From: Streptomyces sp. NBC_01717
Lineage (GTDB): Bacteria; Actinomycetota; Actinomycetes; Streptomycetales; Streptomycetaceae
Assembly: GCF_036248255.1 (NCBI RefSeq)
Contig: NZ_CP109178.1
Location: 9,270,095 to 9,334,094 of the forward strand
Length of the DNA stretch: 64,000 nt
Direction: 5' to 3'
In this document: one piece after another, positions 19,477 through 29,005 of the stretch
Position numbering within the stretch: the stretch's first letter is position 1
How the letters are laid out: every line of letters starts with the position of its first letter
Made by a program: the position numbers and the translations under genes
The notes under the pieces: generated by a model
Told to the model about the DNA's origin: nothing
What the model saw: the letters and a program-made list of their open reading frames with translations, nothing else
The model's database searches: none

Positions 19477-21250
19477 GCGTTCTCCCGGTCCCGGTCAGCC
19501 GTCCCCGGCTCAACTGCACGACGTCGTCCGCGACGTCGAGCAGCGCGGGACTGTGGGTGGTGACGACCACGGTGCGGCTGCGCGCGAGCGTCCGTATGGC
19601 CGCGATGACGCGGGCCTCGCCGTCCGGGTCCAGATGCGCGGTGGGTTCGTCCAGGCACAGCAGCGGAGATTTGTGCAGCAGTACGCGGACCAGCACCAGT
19701 TGCTGCATCTGCCCCGAGGACAGCCCCCAGCCGCGCTCCCCGATCTGGGTCGCCAGGCCTTGGGGGAGTGTGGCCAGCAGGTCCTCGAAGCCCAAAAAGG
19801 CGAATGCCGCGGTCAGTTGCTCATCGGCATCGGCGCCGGCGTCGGGCCGGGCCAGCAGCAGGTTGTCCCGCAGCGTGCCCGGCAGGAGGTAGGAGGGCTG
19901 GCCGGCCCATGCCGTGGCGGCCGGGGAGGCCAGCCGGGTGCCGGAACTCACGATGTGCAGGCACCGCCCGCGGTCCGGGGCGCGTAGGCCCGCAGCCACG
20001 GAGAGCAGGGTGGTCTTGCCCGCGCCGCTGGGCCCGCTGATGGCCAGGACCGAACCTGGGCGCACCGTCAGGGTGACGTCGTCCAGGGCGGCCTCGTCCC
20101 TGCCCGGGTACCGCACCTCTACTGCCTCCAGGATGACACCGGCCGGGCTGGGTCGACTCGGATGACGAACGACGGGCACGTCGGTCACGGGACCACCAGC
20201 CGATGCGTCCGGGGCCGCGTCGATGATCTCCGCGATCAGTTCGGCCGCCGCGGCAGCCTCGGCGCGGGCATGGTAGCCGCGGGCGAGCTCCCGGGCGGGG
20301 GCGAAGTACACCGGGGTCAGGACGAGCACGAACAGTGCGGTGTCCAGGCTCATGGTGGATGGCACCACCGGCAGGTCCAGGTAACCGAGCAGGGCGAGGC
20401 CGCAGTACGTGGCGACGACGGCCATGGCCACGGTGATGAGGAGCTCGATCCAGGCGGTCGAGAGGAAGGCCACCCGCAGGACGGTGCGGGTACGCGCGGC
20501 CAGTTCCCGGTCGTCGGCCTCGGTGGCGCGCACCGCCTCCTCGCCGGCTCCCAGGCCGACGAGCGTGGGCAGTCCGCGCAGCCGGTCCAGCAGACGGGTG
20601 CTCAGTGTCCGTGTGGCGGTGAGCTGGGCGTGCACGGCGACGCGGGTGCCCATGCCGATGACCTTGAGGTTGACGGGCAGCAGCGGGGTAGCCAGCACCA
20701 GCACCAGTGCGACGGTCCAACTGCCGGCCGCGATGGAGGCCAGCACGATGCCGCTTCCCAGCAGCATCGACCGCCGGGCGGGGACGTAGGTCGTCAGCCA
20801 ACCGGTCAGCCGGTTCACCTCGCTGTCGAGTGCCTCGCCGAGAGCGGCGTCTGACACCTCCTCGGACGGCGCGCCCGTCGTGGGCAGCGCGGCCCGGAGC
20901 AGTCGGGCGCGCAGATGGTCTTGGACCGCGGCCGCTCCGTCGTCGGCCACCCGGTCGGCCACCACGAGCAGGAGCCCGCGCAGCATCAGCCCGGCGGCGA
21001 CCATGGCCACACTGCTGAGCACCGGAGCCAGCGCCACGCCTTGGTGCTGGGAGCGCAGTGCGGCCTGGGCCGCCCAGCCCAGGCCCGCGGCCCACAGGAC
21101 ATGGCCCGTGGCCGCGAGCCCGCGCAGGGTGCCGGCTCGCCGGAACGCCGGTTCGCCGACGGAAGCCCATGCGGTGAGTAGCCGGGCAGTCTGTTGCTGA
21201 CCGTCGTCGTCGCGGCCCAGCCTGGCGAGTTGGTCGGAAATGTCGTTCAT
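19472..21250 (-). CDS. cydD: CydD-type ABC exporter subunit
   Basis: Partner half-transporter of CydDC, 592 residues. The membrane domain (about 40-340) is followed by a nucleotide-binding domain with Walker A GPSGAGKTT, signature LSSGQMQQLVLVRVL (a slightly degenerate LSGGQ) and Walker B LLCLDEPTAHLD. The ATG start at 21250 overlaps the cydB stop (ATGA), so translation is coupled. The family exports reductant across the membrane and supports haem insertion into cytochrome bd. In some Streptomyces CydC and CydD are fused into one polypeptide; here they are two genes joined by a 4-bp overlap. Confidence 0.92.
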   Translation of the reverse strand: MNDISDQLARLGRDDDGQQQTARLLTAWASVGEPAFRRAGTLRGLAATGHVLWAAGLGWAAQAALRSQHQGVALAPVLSSVAMVAAGLMLRGLLLVVADRVADDGAAAVQDHLRARLLRAALPTTGAPSEEVSDAALGEALDSEVNRLTGWLTTYVPARRSMLLGSGIVLASIAAGSWTVALVLVLATPLLPVNLKVIGMGTRVAVHAQLTATRTLSTRLLDRLRGLPTLVGLGAGEEAVRATEADDRELAARTRTVLRVAFLSTAWIELLITVAMAVVATYCGLALLGYLDLPVVPSTMSLDTALFVLVLTPVYFAPARELARGYHARAEAAAAAELIAEIIDAAPDASAGGPVTDVPVVRHPSRPSPAGVILEAVEVRYPGRDEAALDDVTLTVRPGSVLAISGPSGAGKTTLLSVAAGLRAPDRGRCLHIVSSGTRLASPAATAWAGQPSYLLPGTLRDNLLLARPDAGADADEQLTAAFAFLGFEDLLATLPQGLATQIGERGWGLSSGQMQQLVLVRVLLHKSPLLCLDEPTAHLDPDGEARVIAAIRTLARSRTVVVTTHSPALLDVADDVVQLSRGRLTGTGRTL

Positions 21251-22548
21251 CGTTCGGCTGCCCGGAGATCGAATTCGCCGGCGGATGCGGAGCGGCGGTC
21301 GGCTCGAATCCATACGGCGAGTGCGGTGACAGAGAACACCGCGATCCCGGTCGGATCGATCCACGTGGCCACGCCACCGAAGATGTCCTGCGAGACGGCC
21401 GCCACCGCAACGGCGAGGAGCGTCAACAGCACACGCCGGACGACGACGGCCGCACGCGGACCGTCGCCGGGCACACGCGACACCGGCGCGTCAGCGGTGT
21501 GTTCCTCGCCGGTGGTGTCGGACGGGCCGACGGAGTCGGTGAGGGCCGGTGACTGGTCGGTGAGGCCCGCCGACTGGGTCAACTTCCCGCGGAAGACCCA
21601 CCACGCGTAGATGTTGTACGCCAGCACGACCGGCATGCACCCGCCCACCCCGATGAGCAGGAACAGCTGCGACCCGTGAGGGCTGGCCGCGGCGTGCACG
21701 GTCAGGTCGGGAGGGACGACGACGGGCGCGGTGGCGGCCACGAGCGCGAGCAGACCCGACGCCTCCAAACCGGCCACGGCGGCGAACGGACGCCAGTCGG
21801 GTCGGCGGCCGAATCCGTACCACGCGATGGCCCCGCAGACCACGGCGGCGGCCACGGCCAGGCCGAACAGGGTTGTGCGGAGCGGCTCGTCAAAACGGAA
21901 GCGCTGCGGGTCGGCGAGCGAGAGCCCGAGCGCCAGGACCACGCCGGCCGCCGCGACCGTCAGAAGCAGCGGCCGACCCAGCCGGCCCGCCCGGTGGTGG
22001 GCGGTCCCCACAGTCTTGTCCTGCAGCCATGCGGCGCCGGCCAGCAGATGCACGGCCGCCAGCCCCAGGGCACAAAGCACGCTGTACGGCGTGAACCAGT
22101 CGAAGGTGCCCCCGGTGAACACCCCACCGCGATGGGGCAGCCCGGACAGGACGGCTCCGATCACGAGCCCTTGGCACAGCGAGGTGACCAGGGAGGAGAG
22201 CCCGAAGACGAGCCCCCAGCCGCGCCGGTAGCCGGGGGCGACGCTCTGCAGCTCGATGGCCGCGCCGCGCAGCACGAAGGCCAGCAGCATGACCACGAGC
22301 GGCAGGTAGACGCCGGGCAGCACGGTGGCGTAGACACCGGGCAGGCCCGCCCACAACGCCACTGCGGCCAGAATGATCCAACTCTCGTTGGCGTCCCAGG
22401 CGGTGGCGATCAGCTCGTTGTACTCCTTGCGCCGCCGGTCGCTGCGGTCGAGCAGGCTCAGGATGCCGATGCCCAGGTCGTATCCGTCGAGCAGCAGATA
22501 GGCACCGAGCGCGAACAGGACCAAGGCGTATGACGTGTACTCAAGCAT
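21247..22548 (-). CDS. cydB: Cytochrome bd ubiquinol/menaquinol oxidase subunit II
   Basis: Membrane subunit II of the bd-type terminal oxidase, 433 residues. It begins MLEYTSYALVLFALGAYLLL and has the DGYDLGIG motif at about 21-28 and the WDANESWII motif near 51-59, both diagnostic. The core ends near residue 320 (YNIYAWWVFRGKL), where most CydB proteins stop. Here a polar Ser/Thr/Asp linker of about 45 residues and two further hydrophobic segments (about 366-387 and 398-414) follow, which is unusual. The ATG at 22548 overlaps the cydA stop by 8 bp. The subunit stabilises the haem-bearing CydA in the cytoplasmic membrane and is part of low-oxygen, NO- or sulfide-tolerant respiration. Confidence 0.93.
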   Translation of the reverse strand: MLEYTSYALVLFALGAYLLLDGYDLGIGILSLLDRSDRRRKEYNELIATAWDANESWIILAAVALWAGLPGVYATVLPGVYLPLVVMLLAFVLRGAAIELQSVAPGYRRGWGLVFGLSSLVTSLCQGLVIGAVLSGLPHRGGVFTGGTFDWFTPYSVLCALGLAAVHLLAGAAWLQDKTVGTAHHRAGRLGRPLLLTVAAAGVVLALGLSLADPQRFRFDEPLRTTLFGLAVAAAVVCGAIAWYGFGRRPDWRPFAAVAGLEASGLLALVAATAPVVVPPDLTVHAAASPHGSQLFLLIGVGGCMPVVLAYNIYAWWVFRGKLTQSAGLTDQSPALTDSVGPSDTTGEEHTADAPVSRVPGDGPRAAVVVRRVLLTLLAVAVAAVSQDIFGGVATWIDPTGIAVFSVTALAVWIRADRRSASAGEFDLRAAER

Positions 22549-23905
22549 GGCCCACCTCGGTCGGGTTGATGGTGGGACCAACGTCCGCCACCAGGTGTTC
22601 GGGGCCGGTCCGCACTGTGCGGACGATGTAGCGGATCCACAGCCCAAGCAGCAGCGCGTAGACGCCGACGAAGCCGATGAGGCTGGCGATCGCCGCGCCG
22701 AGTGAGAGATGGGAGACGGCGTCACTGGTGCGGATCAGGCCATAGACGACCCAAGGCTGCCGGCCGGTCTCCGCCGTGATCCAGCCGCCGCTGATCGCTA
22801 TGACACCGGCGGGGGCCATCCAGACCATCAGCCGGTGGAACCGCCGGGCGGTGTACAGCCTGCCGCGCAGCCGCAGCACCACTCCGGCGAAGGCCATGGC
22901 GAACATCGCCAGAGCGGTGAAGTACATCGCCCGGAAGCCGTAAAAAGCCGACCACATGTTGGGGCGATCGGCCTTCGGCGTCTGCAGTAGCCCGGGGACG
23001 TTCGCCTGGCCGGTCAGATCCTTGCCGATGACGGCGCCCAGGTGAGGTATCTCGACATGGAGCTCGTTCTCGCCCTTGTCAGTGTTCGGCACCACGAGCA
23101 GGTTGTAGCCGTTGTTGTCGGTCTTCCAGTTGCCCTCGAAGGCCTGGAGCTTCGCTGGCTGGTGCGCGCCCATGAACGCAGCGGTCGCGTCTCCCACGTA
23201 CAGCTGTACGGGCATCAGGATGGCCAGCACTCCGAGGGCGATGGAGAGGGTGCGGCGTGCGAAAGGCAGCGCCCGCTGCTTGACCAGGTACCAGGCGGCG
23301 ATCCCGCCGATGAACCAGCAGGCGCTGATCAGCACGGCAAGCAGGATGTGCGGGTACCTGTAGGAGAACGCCGGGTTGAACAGCACGTGCCACCAGTCGC
23401 TTGCCCAGAACTGGCCCTTGACCTCGGTGAAGCCCACGGGATCCTGCATCCAGCTGTTGGCCGACAGGATCCATGTCGTGGACAGCAGGGTGCCGACGAC
23501 GATCATCCAGCAGGCGAACGCCATGGTACGGGGGCGCACCCTTCCGTCGCCGTACAGCATGATGCCGATGAACCCGGCCTCCAGAAAGAAGGCCGTGATG
23601 ACCTCCATGCCGATCGTGACACCGAGGATCGGCCCGACAGCATGGGCGTAACTTCCCCAGTTGAGACCGAATTCGAAGGTCATGACGGTTCCGGCGACCA
23701 CACCGAGGCCGAATCCGACCGCGAATATCTTCTTCCAGAAACGAAATATCTGAAGGTACAGCGGATTTTCGGTCCTGACGTAGACCGTGTACATCACCGC
23801 CAGGAAGAGGGAGAGTCCGACAGTCAGTGCGGGAAAGCTCATATGAAACACTGCGGTGATGGCGAATTGCCATCGAGAGATCTCCACCACTGCGGGCGTG
23901 GCCAC
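22541..23905 (-). CDS. cydA: Cytochrome bd ubiquinol/menaquinol oxidase subunit I
   Basis: Catalytic, haem-binding subunit I of cytochrome bd oxidase, 454 residues, with multiple membrane helices. GTG 23905 is chosen as start because GGAAAGGAG lies just upstream and the protein then begins close to the usual N-terminus (ISRWQFAITAVFHMSFPAL). His21 in this numbering corresponds to the conserved haem-ligand His near residue 19 of E. coli CydA. The GLNWGSYAH region and the quinol-side motif GWITAETGRQPW are present. It is shorter than the E. coli protein, consistent with the short Q-loop class of actinobacteria. First gene of cydA-cydB-cydD-cydC, all tightly overlapping, so one transcript is expected. 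Confidence 0.95.
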   Translation of the reverse strand: MATPAVVEISRWQFAITAVFHMSFPALTVGLSLFLAVMYTVYVRTENPLYLQIFRFWKKIFAVGFGLGVVAGTVMTFEFGLNWGSYAHAVGPILGVTIGMEVITAFFLEAGFIGIMLYGDGRVRPRTMAFACWMIVVGTLLSTTWILSANSWMQDPVGFTEVKGQFWASDWWHVLFNPAFSYRYPHILLAVLISACWFIGGIAAWYLVKQRALPFARRTLSIALGVLAILMPVQLYVGDATAAFMGAHQPAKLQAFEGNWKTDNNGYNLLVVPNTDKGENELHVEIPHLGAVIGKDLTGQANVPGLLQTPKADRPNMWSAFYGFRAMYFTALAMFAMAFAGVVLRLRGRLYTARRFHRLMVWMAPAGVIAISGGWITAETGRQPWVVYGLIRTSDAVSHLSLGAAIASLIGFVGVYALLLGLWIRYIVRTVRTGPEHLVADVGPTINPTEVGHA

Positions 23906-24250
23906 GGAGTCTCCTTTCCGTCGATTTCGGGGGTAGGTAGCCCTGGCGGTAAGGATCGAAACGGACCCGCCCGTTGTGTAGCCCGGGGCAACGGCTGGGA
24001 CGCCGCCGTGCATGAGGGGAAGCGACCGGAATCGGCCGTCTCATGAGGTGACCCTAGCCTCGCGCTTTCACGTGGCGACCTGTGAGGAGTGCATCTGACC
24101 TGCAATGCCGGTGATTTAGGGAGTTTTCGCAACAGCCGTTTAGGCATTTCGTTTTTGCCTATCAACGCGGTGAGTCAATTTACCGGGCCACCAATGGACG
24201 CAAAGGGCATCAGAGCTCCTGCCCTGACGGACACCCAGCGTCACCACCGA
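23906..24250 (-). promoter_or_regulatory. Promoter region of the cyd operon (no site resolved)
   Basis: The 345 bp upstream of cydA hold the ribosome site GGAAAGGAG but no clear Rex palindrome or assignable -35/-10. TTCAC and TGTGAG half-sites at about 24067-24087 are in the wrong order and spacing for the Rex consensus. Confidence 0.4.
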
Positions 24251-24600
24251 CTACGGGCCAGACCCGTTGATTGGACAGTCCCCCTCGCCCCAGGTGGCGT
24301 GGTGATAAGGGTCAGTCTTCTGCCACCTGTTGCCGCTCGGATGGCTGTACTGCTCGCGGCGGATGTCGATGTAGGTGCCGGCGAGGATGCGGTAGAGCCA
24401 GAGCTTTCGGTCTGCCCCGGGAAGCATCTCCCGAAAACCGATGTAGGCCCGCCCGAAAGTCTCCAGTTCCAGCTCTTCTGCCACGGCCGGGCTTCCCGTC
24501 ATGCACACCGCGGCGCGATACATCGGGTCTAGGAGGGTCAGCACGTCCCGCTCGAAGCACCCATCTAGGTCGTTGGCGAAGTGCCGCGAGCCCCCTGGCC
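24251..24600 (-). pseudogene. ECF sigma factor fragment (region 2)
   Basis: On the minus strand the frame reads CFERDVLTLLDPMYRAAVCM and continues SPAVAEELELETFGRAYIGF, then KLWLYRILAGTYIDIRRE. This is sigma-70 region 2 of an ECF sigma factor, including the core-binding LYRAA...AEELxxETF motif. No region 4 follows; the frame ends at 24251 in unrelated sequence, so the gene is 3'-truncated. No clear start codon context is present. From 24601 to 25231 I see no recognisable gene. Confidence 0.6.
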
Positions 24601-25231
24601 GCTCCCAGGAAAACGGTCTTCTTCGTTGCCGGTCCGGGGCGCAGGCTGGTCGGTCCAGCTGTAGGGATCCATGCTGCGTGCGGTGAGGGACGCTTCACTG
24701 ACCCAGCGGTGGCCGCGGAACTCGGCGCTCGCATCGCCCTCATGCGGATCTCGTTCGTCTTCGGCGCCTCGGTACCGATGTCGTCCGGTGCCTGGACCGA
24801 GCGTTGAAATCCCACTCCGGGCAGTGTGCTGTAGGTGTGCGAACCAGTGAGGCAATTGCTGCTCCTCTAAAGGCATCCGCTGCTCGTGGCAGCCGATGTC
24901 TGACGACGGGCACAGGGTCTGTAGACGTTGAAAGCACCATGGGGAATGACCTGCTCACGGCGGCCGAACAGTCTGCGGACCGGGAACAACACATCCGGAC
25001 CGTGGACCGTGGTAGTGGCAACGGGGTCGGTCACCGCAGCGGTGGCCGGGGTCTGGCCTCCTCCGCCACCGCATCCTCCGTCAGTGACCACCACGCACCG
25101 TTACCACGAGTAAGAGAACAGAGCCGAGGACCGTACAGGCTCCGTCGCCGGCATCGATCAGCGCCAAGGGTGTGGTGCATGTCCTGTGACACCGAGGCGT
25201 CAAGCGGCTGTGCAGGGGGCAGCAGCGCGTA

Positions 25232-25265
25232 CAGGCGTGGGGCCGGGTTTCCGGCCCCACGCCTG
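25232..25265 (-). terminator. Perfect 15-bp stem terminator after secreted hydrolase
   Basis: CAGGCGTGGGGCCGG (25232-25246) pairs perfectly with 25251-25265 across a GTTT loop. It lies about 70 bp past the stop of the minus-strand hydrolase gene. Confidence 0.8.
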
Positions 25266-25335
25266 GCTGCTGACACCCGGTGAATCGGATGGCCCTGCCA
25301 GTTGCACCCGTCAGGGTCATGCCGCTCAGGGGTGG

Positions 25336-26181
25336 TCAGCGGGTGGCAGCGTCCGCCTGCTCGATGAGCTTGGTGGTGATGCCCGGGTGGCTGATGAAGA
25401 CGACGTGGGAAGCCCCGGGGACCTCCACGACCTTCTTGGCGCCGGCCCGCTCGTACTCGAAGCGCTCGAGGGCCGGCGGGATCGCCTTGTCCGCCCCGGC
25501 GACGAGCCCGAAGGACGGGATGTCGTGCCAGGCGGCGGCCGTTGTCGACTCCTCGAACCCGGCAGCGGTGAACGGGCGCTGCGAGGCCTCCATCAAACGG
25601 GTGGTGGAGACCGGCAGGTCGCCGGCGAACGCACTGCGGAACTTGTCGGCCTTCAGGTACAGATCGGTTCCGGTCGTTCCGTCGGCGGTGGAGTACGGCA
25701 CCGGGTTGATCGCGTCCGGGATCTCGCTGCCGGGGAACTTGCCCAGCAGGTCGCCCTGGAGTTCTCCCTTGTCGGGGACGAACGCGGCGACGTAGACGAG
25801 CGCCTTGACGTTCGGGTTGCCCGCCGCGGCGTTGGTGATGACGGTGCCACCGTAGGAGTGTCCGACCAGGACGATCGGGCCCTCGATCGACTTCAGGACG
25901 CTGGCGATGTAGGACGAGTCGTTGGCCACGCCGCGCAGCGGGTTGGCCGGGGCTACGACCCGATACCCATCGTCCTGCAGACGCTCACTGACACCGTTCC
26001 AGCCAGAGGCGTCCGCCCAGGCGCCGTGCACGAGCACAACGGTCGGCTTGGCGGCATCCGTGTGGAGCTGCAGGGGCGCCGGAGCAGCGGAAGCCGTCGA
26101 CACCAGAACGGCAGCCGCCGCGGTGGCGGCGGCACCAGCGGCAATTATCCCGCGGCGCAGGGTCTTCTTCTTCTTATGCAT
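25336..26181 (-). CDS. Secreted alpha/beta hydrolase
   Basis: Exported hydrolase of 281 residues. A Lys/Arg-rich start (MHKKKKTLRRG), hydrophobic core and ASA site near residue 33 form a signal peptide. The fold shows the oxyanion motif VLVHGAWADASGW (50-61), nucleophile Ser109 in GHSYGG, acid Asp231 (VAGADKAIPP) and His259 (PGASHVVF), so a full triad is present. The closest relatives by motif are the small esterase-like hydrolases often annotated as salicylate- or methyl-ester hydrolase-like. The substrate is unknown. It is a cousin of the cytoplasmic hydrolase at 26449 on the same strand; the 267-bp gap suggests separate promoters. Confidence 0.85.
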   Translation of the reverse strand: MHKKKKTLRRGIIAAGAAATAAAAVLVSTASAAPAPLQLHTDAAKPTVVLVHGAWADASGWNGVSERLQDDGYRVVAPANPLRGVANDSSYIASVLKSIEGPIVLVGHSYGGTVITNAAAGNPNVKALVYVAAFVPDKGELQGDLLGKFPGSEIPDAINPVPYSTADGTTGTDLYLKADKFRSAFAGDLPVSTTRLMEASQRPFTAAGFEESTTAAAWHDIPSFGLVAGADKAIPPALERFEYERAGAKKVVEVPGASHVVFISHPGITTKLIEQADAATR

Positions 26182-26448
26182 GTACCAGGACCTTCTTCTC
26201 TTGTGGTGGTGGTGGCTCCGCCCAGCTCACGCAGCGACCAGCACTGCGCGGCGTGGACGTATGACATGCAGCCATAACGCGAATTCCATGAGGATTCGCG
26301 AGCGCTTCACGCGCATTCAGAATTGCGTGGCACGATTCCTGCTGTGAAGCAGGATTGATGCTCCTACCGCCTGCTGAGTGATCTCGGAACAAGAGGTAGG
26401 GGACGCTTCGGACGATGCCTTTGCTGGGCAGCGCCAGACTGTGACGGA

Positions 26449-27138
26449 CTACGCCTGGTGGGTGGCAGCCCGCTTGATCAGATCCGCCACAGCCTCCGGC
26501 TGGGAGACGTAGATGGCGTGGCTTCCGGGGACCTCTTGCACGGTGGCTCCGGCCCGCTCGGCCATCGCCCGCTGCGCAGGCGGAGGAATCATCCTGTCGT
26601 CACCCGGCACGAGGTACCAGCTCGGCTTGGCGCGCCAGGCAGCCTCGGTGACCACGCCGCCGAGCGCATCCACGCCCCAGGGCACCTGGGAGTCGGCCAT
26701 GAACTGGGCCTCCTCGGGTGCTACATCCCCCGCGAACGTGGCAGCGAACTTCTCACGGTCCAGGAAGAGGAAACCGTCACGGGGCGGCAGGATCGGGGGA
26801 ACGGGGGCCCCGGGCAGCGGGTCGGCGAGGAGAGTGTTGACCGACTCGCCCTTGTCCGGCGCGAAGGCGGCGATGTAGACGAGCGCCGCAACACTCTCGT
26901 GACGGCCGGCCTCGGTGATCACGGCCCCGCCGTAGGAGTGGCCAACCAGCACAACCGGCCCGTCCTGGACATCGAGGACCTGGTGAGTGGCTGTGACGTC
27001 ACCCTCGAGGGTGTGAGTCGGGTTCTGTACAACGCTGACGTTGAAGCCGTCACGGGTAAGGATGTGGTAGACCGGCTGCCAGCCGGAACCATCAACGAAC
27101 CCTCCATGCACGAGAACGATGTTCTTCACTGTGCTCAT
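26449..27138 (-). CDS. Alpha/beta hydrolase (cytoplasmic)
   Basis: Hydrolase of 229 residues without signal peptide. It has VLVHGGFVDGSGW near the N-terminus, Ser68 in GHSYGG, acid in PGDDRMIPP (Asp180 or 181) and His207 in PGSHAIYVS. The triad is complete. It belongs to the same subgroup as the broken gene at 4428-5109, with long matching stretches such as DRMIPPP and PILPP, so they are probable paralogues. The substrate is not deducible from sequence; the subgroup includes esterases of small aromatic esters. Confidence 0.85.
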   Translation of the reverse strand: MSTVKNIVLVHGGFVDGSGWQPVYHILTRDGFNVSVVQNPTHTLEGDVTATHQVLDVQDGPVVLVGHSYGGAVITEAGRHESVAALVYIAAFAPDKGESVNTLLADPLPGAPVPPILPPRDGFLFLDREKFAATFAGDVAPEEAQFMADSQVPWGVDALGGVVTEAAWRAKPSWYLVPGDDRMIPPPAQRAMAERAGATVQEVPGSHAIYVSQPEAVADLIKRAATHQA

Positions 27139-27942
27139 GTGATCGCTCCTGTTGTGTCTCGGACGCCTTCCGAGTACGACTCACGGTAAGCAGCGCTGAC
27201 CGTCACAAGCATCGACCAAATGACCTAACTACTGCATGAGATGAGGTGCCCAGCAGCGTCGCTATGACCGGCTGGCGCTGACGACGCCCTGGACTCGGCT
27301 GTCCCGCCTGTACAAGCACGCAGGTGACGCACGCTGGCGGCAAGGCCCGAGCGCAGCCGCGGCCCTGGTCATTGGACCTGTCCTGCCCGTCTCGTACTGT
27401 CCAGCGCATGGCCTTGCAAACCGTCCTGTAATTACGTAGTGACGCTTCGTCAGTACCGTCGCCACCGCCCGGTCTGTGCGTGGGCTGTCCTGCGGCCGCG
27501 ACACTCAAGCGCAGCGCTGGCGGCGCACCCTTCCCATGTTCCCGCTGCCCGCCCCCAGAACCACCAGGTCGTAGTGCCGCACACCCGTCCACCTTCCGCC
27601 GGTGCAACGCCCGGCCTCTCCAGGCCCGGCTCTCGGGCGTTCGCGAGCCTTGTTCGTCGCTGCCCACCTGACGGCGCTCTCCGTCAACGTCTTTTGACGT
27701 CTTATCACGCAAATTTGACTATAAACGGGCAAACCAGGCGCGACACCGGTCCGGACTCGTCGCCCGCGCCTACGTCGATTCCGTCGCTGCGGTCCCGGCC
27801 GGACGTCCTGCGGCTTGGCCGGCTGCCGGGGCATCGGCAAACGTCAAAGCGGAACAAGCTCAGTCAGGTGACCGATGTGCCTGAGGTGTCCGGTGGACGA
27901 CCGTGGGCCTAAGAGGAGACCTCACGGAAGGGCACGTCTCTT
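27139..27942. other. Long gap with little coding content
   Basis: About 800 bp upstream of the SsgA-like gene. Apart from a tiny flavoprotein-like stub at 27505-27582 (listed separately), no gene, repeat or RNA was recognised. The 27690-27740 stretch is distinctly AT-richer than the surroundings. Confidence 0.4.
27505..27582 (-). pseudogene. N-terminal stub resembling mycothione reductase
   Basis: From a GTG at 27582 the minus strand reads VRHYDLVVLGAGSGNM before diverging. This is the FAD-binding beta-alpha-beta start typical of mycothione reductase-like flavoproteins (GxGSGN). Only about 16 residues match, so the assignment is tentative. Confidence 0.3.
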
Positions 27943-28395
27943 ATGACCGAAAATCAGCACGACCCGCGGGCTCGGCAGTTTGGGCGCCAGGGCGTGGCGC
28001 CGCTGTCGTTGGACATCTACCAGCTCTGGAGTTCGTTCCGGAGACCGATACAGGCAGACTTTCGCTTCGATCCCGACGACCCCCTCGTTGTGACTGTCGC
28101 CTTTTTGCCGAAGGACGAGCCACCCGTCATGTGGCGTGTCTGCCGCCAACTTCTCTACTCGGGCCTTGTAGAGAACAGCGGGATCGGCGATGTGCAAGTG
28201 TGGCCAGTGCGCATCAGGCAGCGGTGGGTGGTGCGCATACGCTTGCAGGCCCGCGGAATGTCGGCCCTCTTTGAGGCGGACCGCCAATGTCTGGAGGATT
28301 GGCTACACGACACCGACGCGGCTGTCCCCATGGGTGAGGAACTGAACAGCCTGGATTGGGATGCCGCGACCTCGTACCTGCTCGGTGGCTCGTGA
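27943..28395 (+). CDS. SsgA-family sporulation/cell-division regulator
   Basis: SsgA-like protein (SALP) of 150 residues. SALPs occur only in morphologically differentiating actinomycetes and control septum placement and cell-wall remodelling during sporulation. Diagnostic parts are the central GDVQVWPVR motif, the LFEADRQCLEDWLHDTDAAVP segment typical of the family end, and overall length. It begins MTENQHDPRARQFG, so the N-terminus is slightly longer than that of SsgB. A second SALP lies at 49041. Which of the SsgA-G subclasses it belongs to cannot be decided by eye. Confidence 0.8.
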   Translation: MTENQHDPRARQFGRQGVAPLSLDIYQLWSSFRRPIQADFRFDPDDPLVVTVAFLPKDEPPVMWRVCRQLLYSGLVENSGIGDVQVWPVRIRQRWVVRIRLQARGMSALFEADRQCLEDWLHDTDAAVPMGEELNSLDWDAATSYLLGGS

Positions 28396-28569
28396 GAAGC
28401 ATCCAAGGAACATCGGCGGCCAAGTAGGTAACCAAGCGCGACCACCGGGCCTGGCGCACATCAGTCATGTGACCGTGTGCCACGCGGGTCACCTCCGACG
28501 ATGGCACCCGACCTGACACAGTGACCACAGTCAGTGACTGATGTGCCCACCGTAACCCCACCAACGACT

Positions 28570-28690
28570 GTGCATTGCGCCCGGCAGCTGTCGTTGACCA
28601 GCCCACATGGTCCTCGTGCAGGTGGGTCAGGACGACAGCCGCCCTTGTTCCCCCAGGGCCGCTACCTCGTCCAGCACGCAGAGACAGCTG
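28570..28690 (-). pseudogene. Metallo-beta-lactamase-fold protein, N-terminal fragment (inverted)
   Basis: On the minus strand the sequence reads LDEVAALGEQG and, one frame away, AAVVLTHLHEDHVGW, the HxHxDH zinc motif of MBL-fold hydrolases. It breaks off shortly after. The matching C-terminal part lies on the opposite strand from about 28725, so the gene appears split by a small inversion. Confidence 0.55.
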
Positions 28691-28724
28691 CCCTTGATCG
28701 GTCGGACCAGGTGTGGCAATGGGT

Positions 28725-29005
28725 CGTCGAACCCGGGACAGCTCGACGAGGTGCACGGGGAGCATCGGCTGATGCCGGGGGCCTGCCTCCCACGCCGGAC
28801 ACACATCCGGCCACCAGTCCGTTCTTGTCGAACAGCCCGGCGGCCGGGACGTCGTTGTCACCGGCGACGCACTGGTGCACGACATCCAGTTGGCAATCCG
28901 GCCGTCGAAAACTACGCCCACGAGCGCGACCCAGACACCGCCCGCGCCTCCCGCGAGGCCCTGCTGGCACCCGCCCATCTGCCCCGGGCGTTCGTCGAAC
29001 CGTAG
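28725..29005 (+). pseudogene. Metallo-beta-lactamase-fold protein, C-terminal fragment
   Basis: On the plus strand, pieces in shifting frames give GQLDEVHGEHRLMPG, a PTPDTHPAT stretch resembling the PTPGHTPGH zinc motif, GGRDVVVTGDALVHDIQLAI, and finally ENYAHERDPDTARASREALL to LPRAFVEP with TAG at 29003. This is the second half of an MBL-fold hydrolase. At least two frameshifts are present. No recognisable gene lies between 29006 and 29472. Confidence 0.55.

Noticed and set aside
24067..24087. TTCAC and TGTGAG half-sites upstream of cydA as a Rex operator
   Set aside because: The half-sites are in reversed order and wrongly spaced relative to the Rex consensus.
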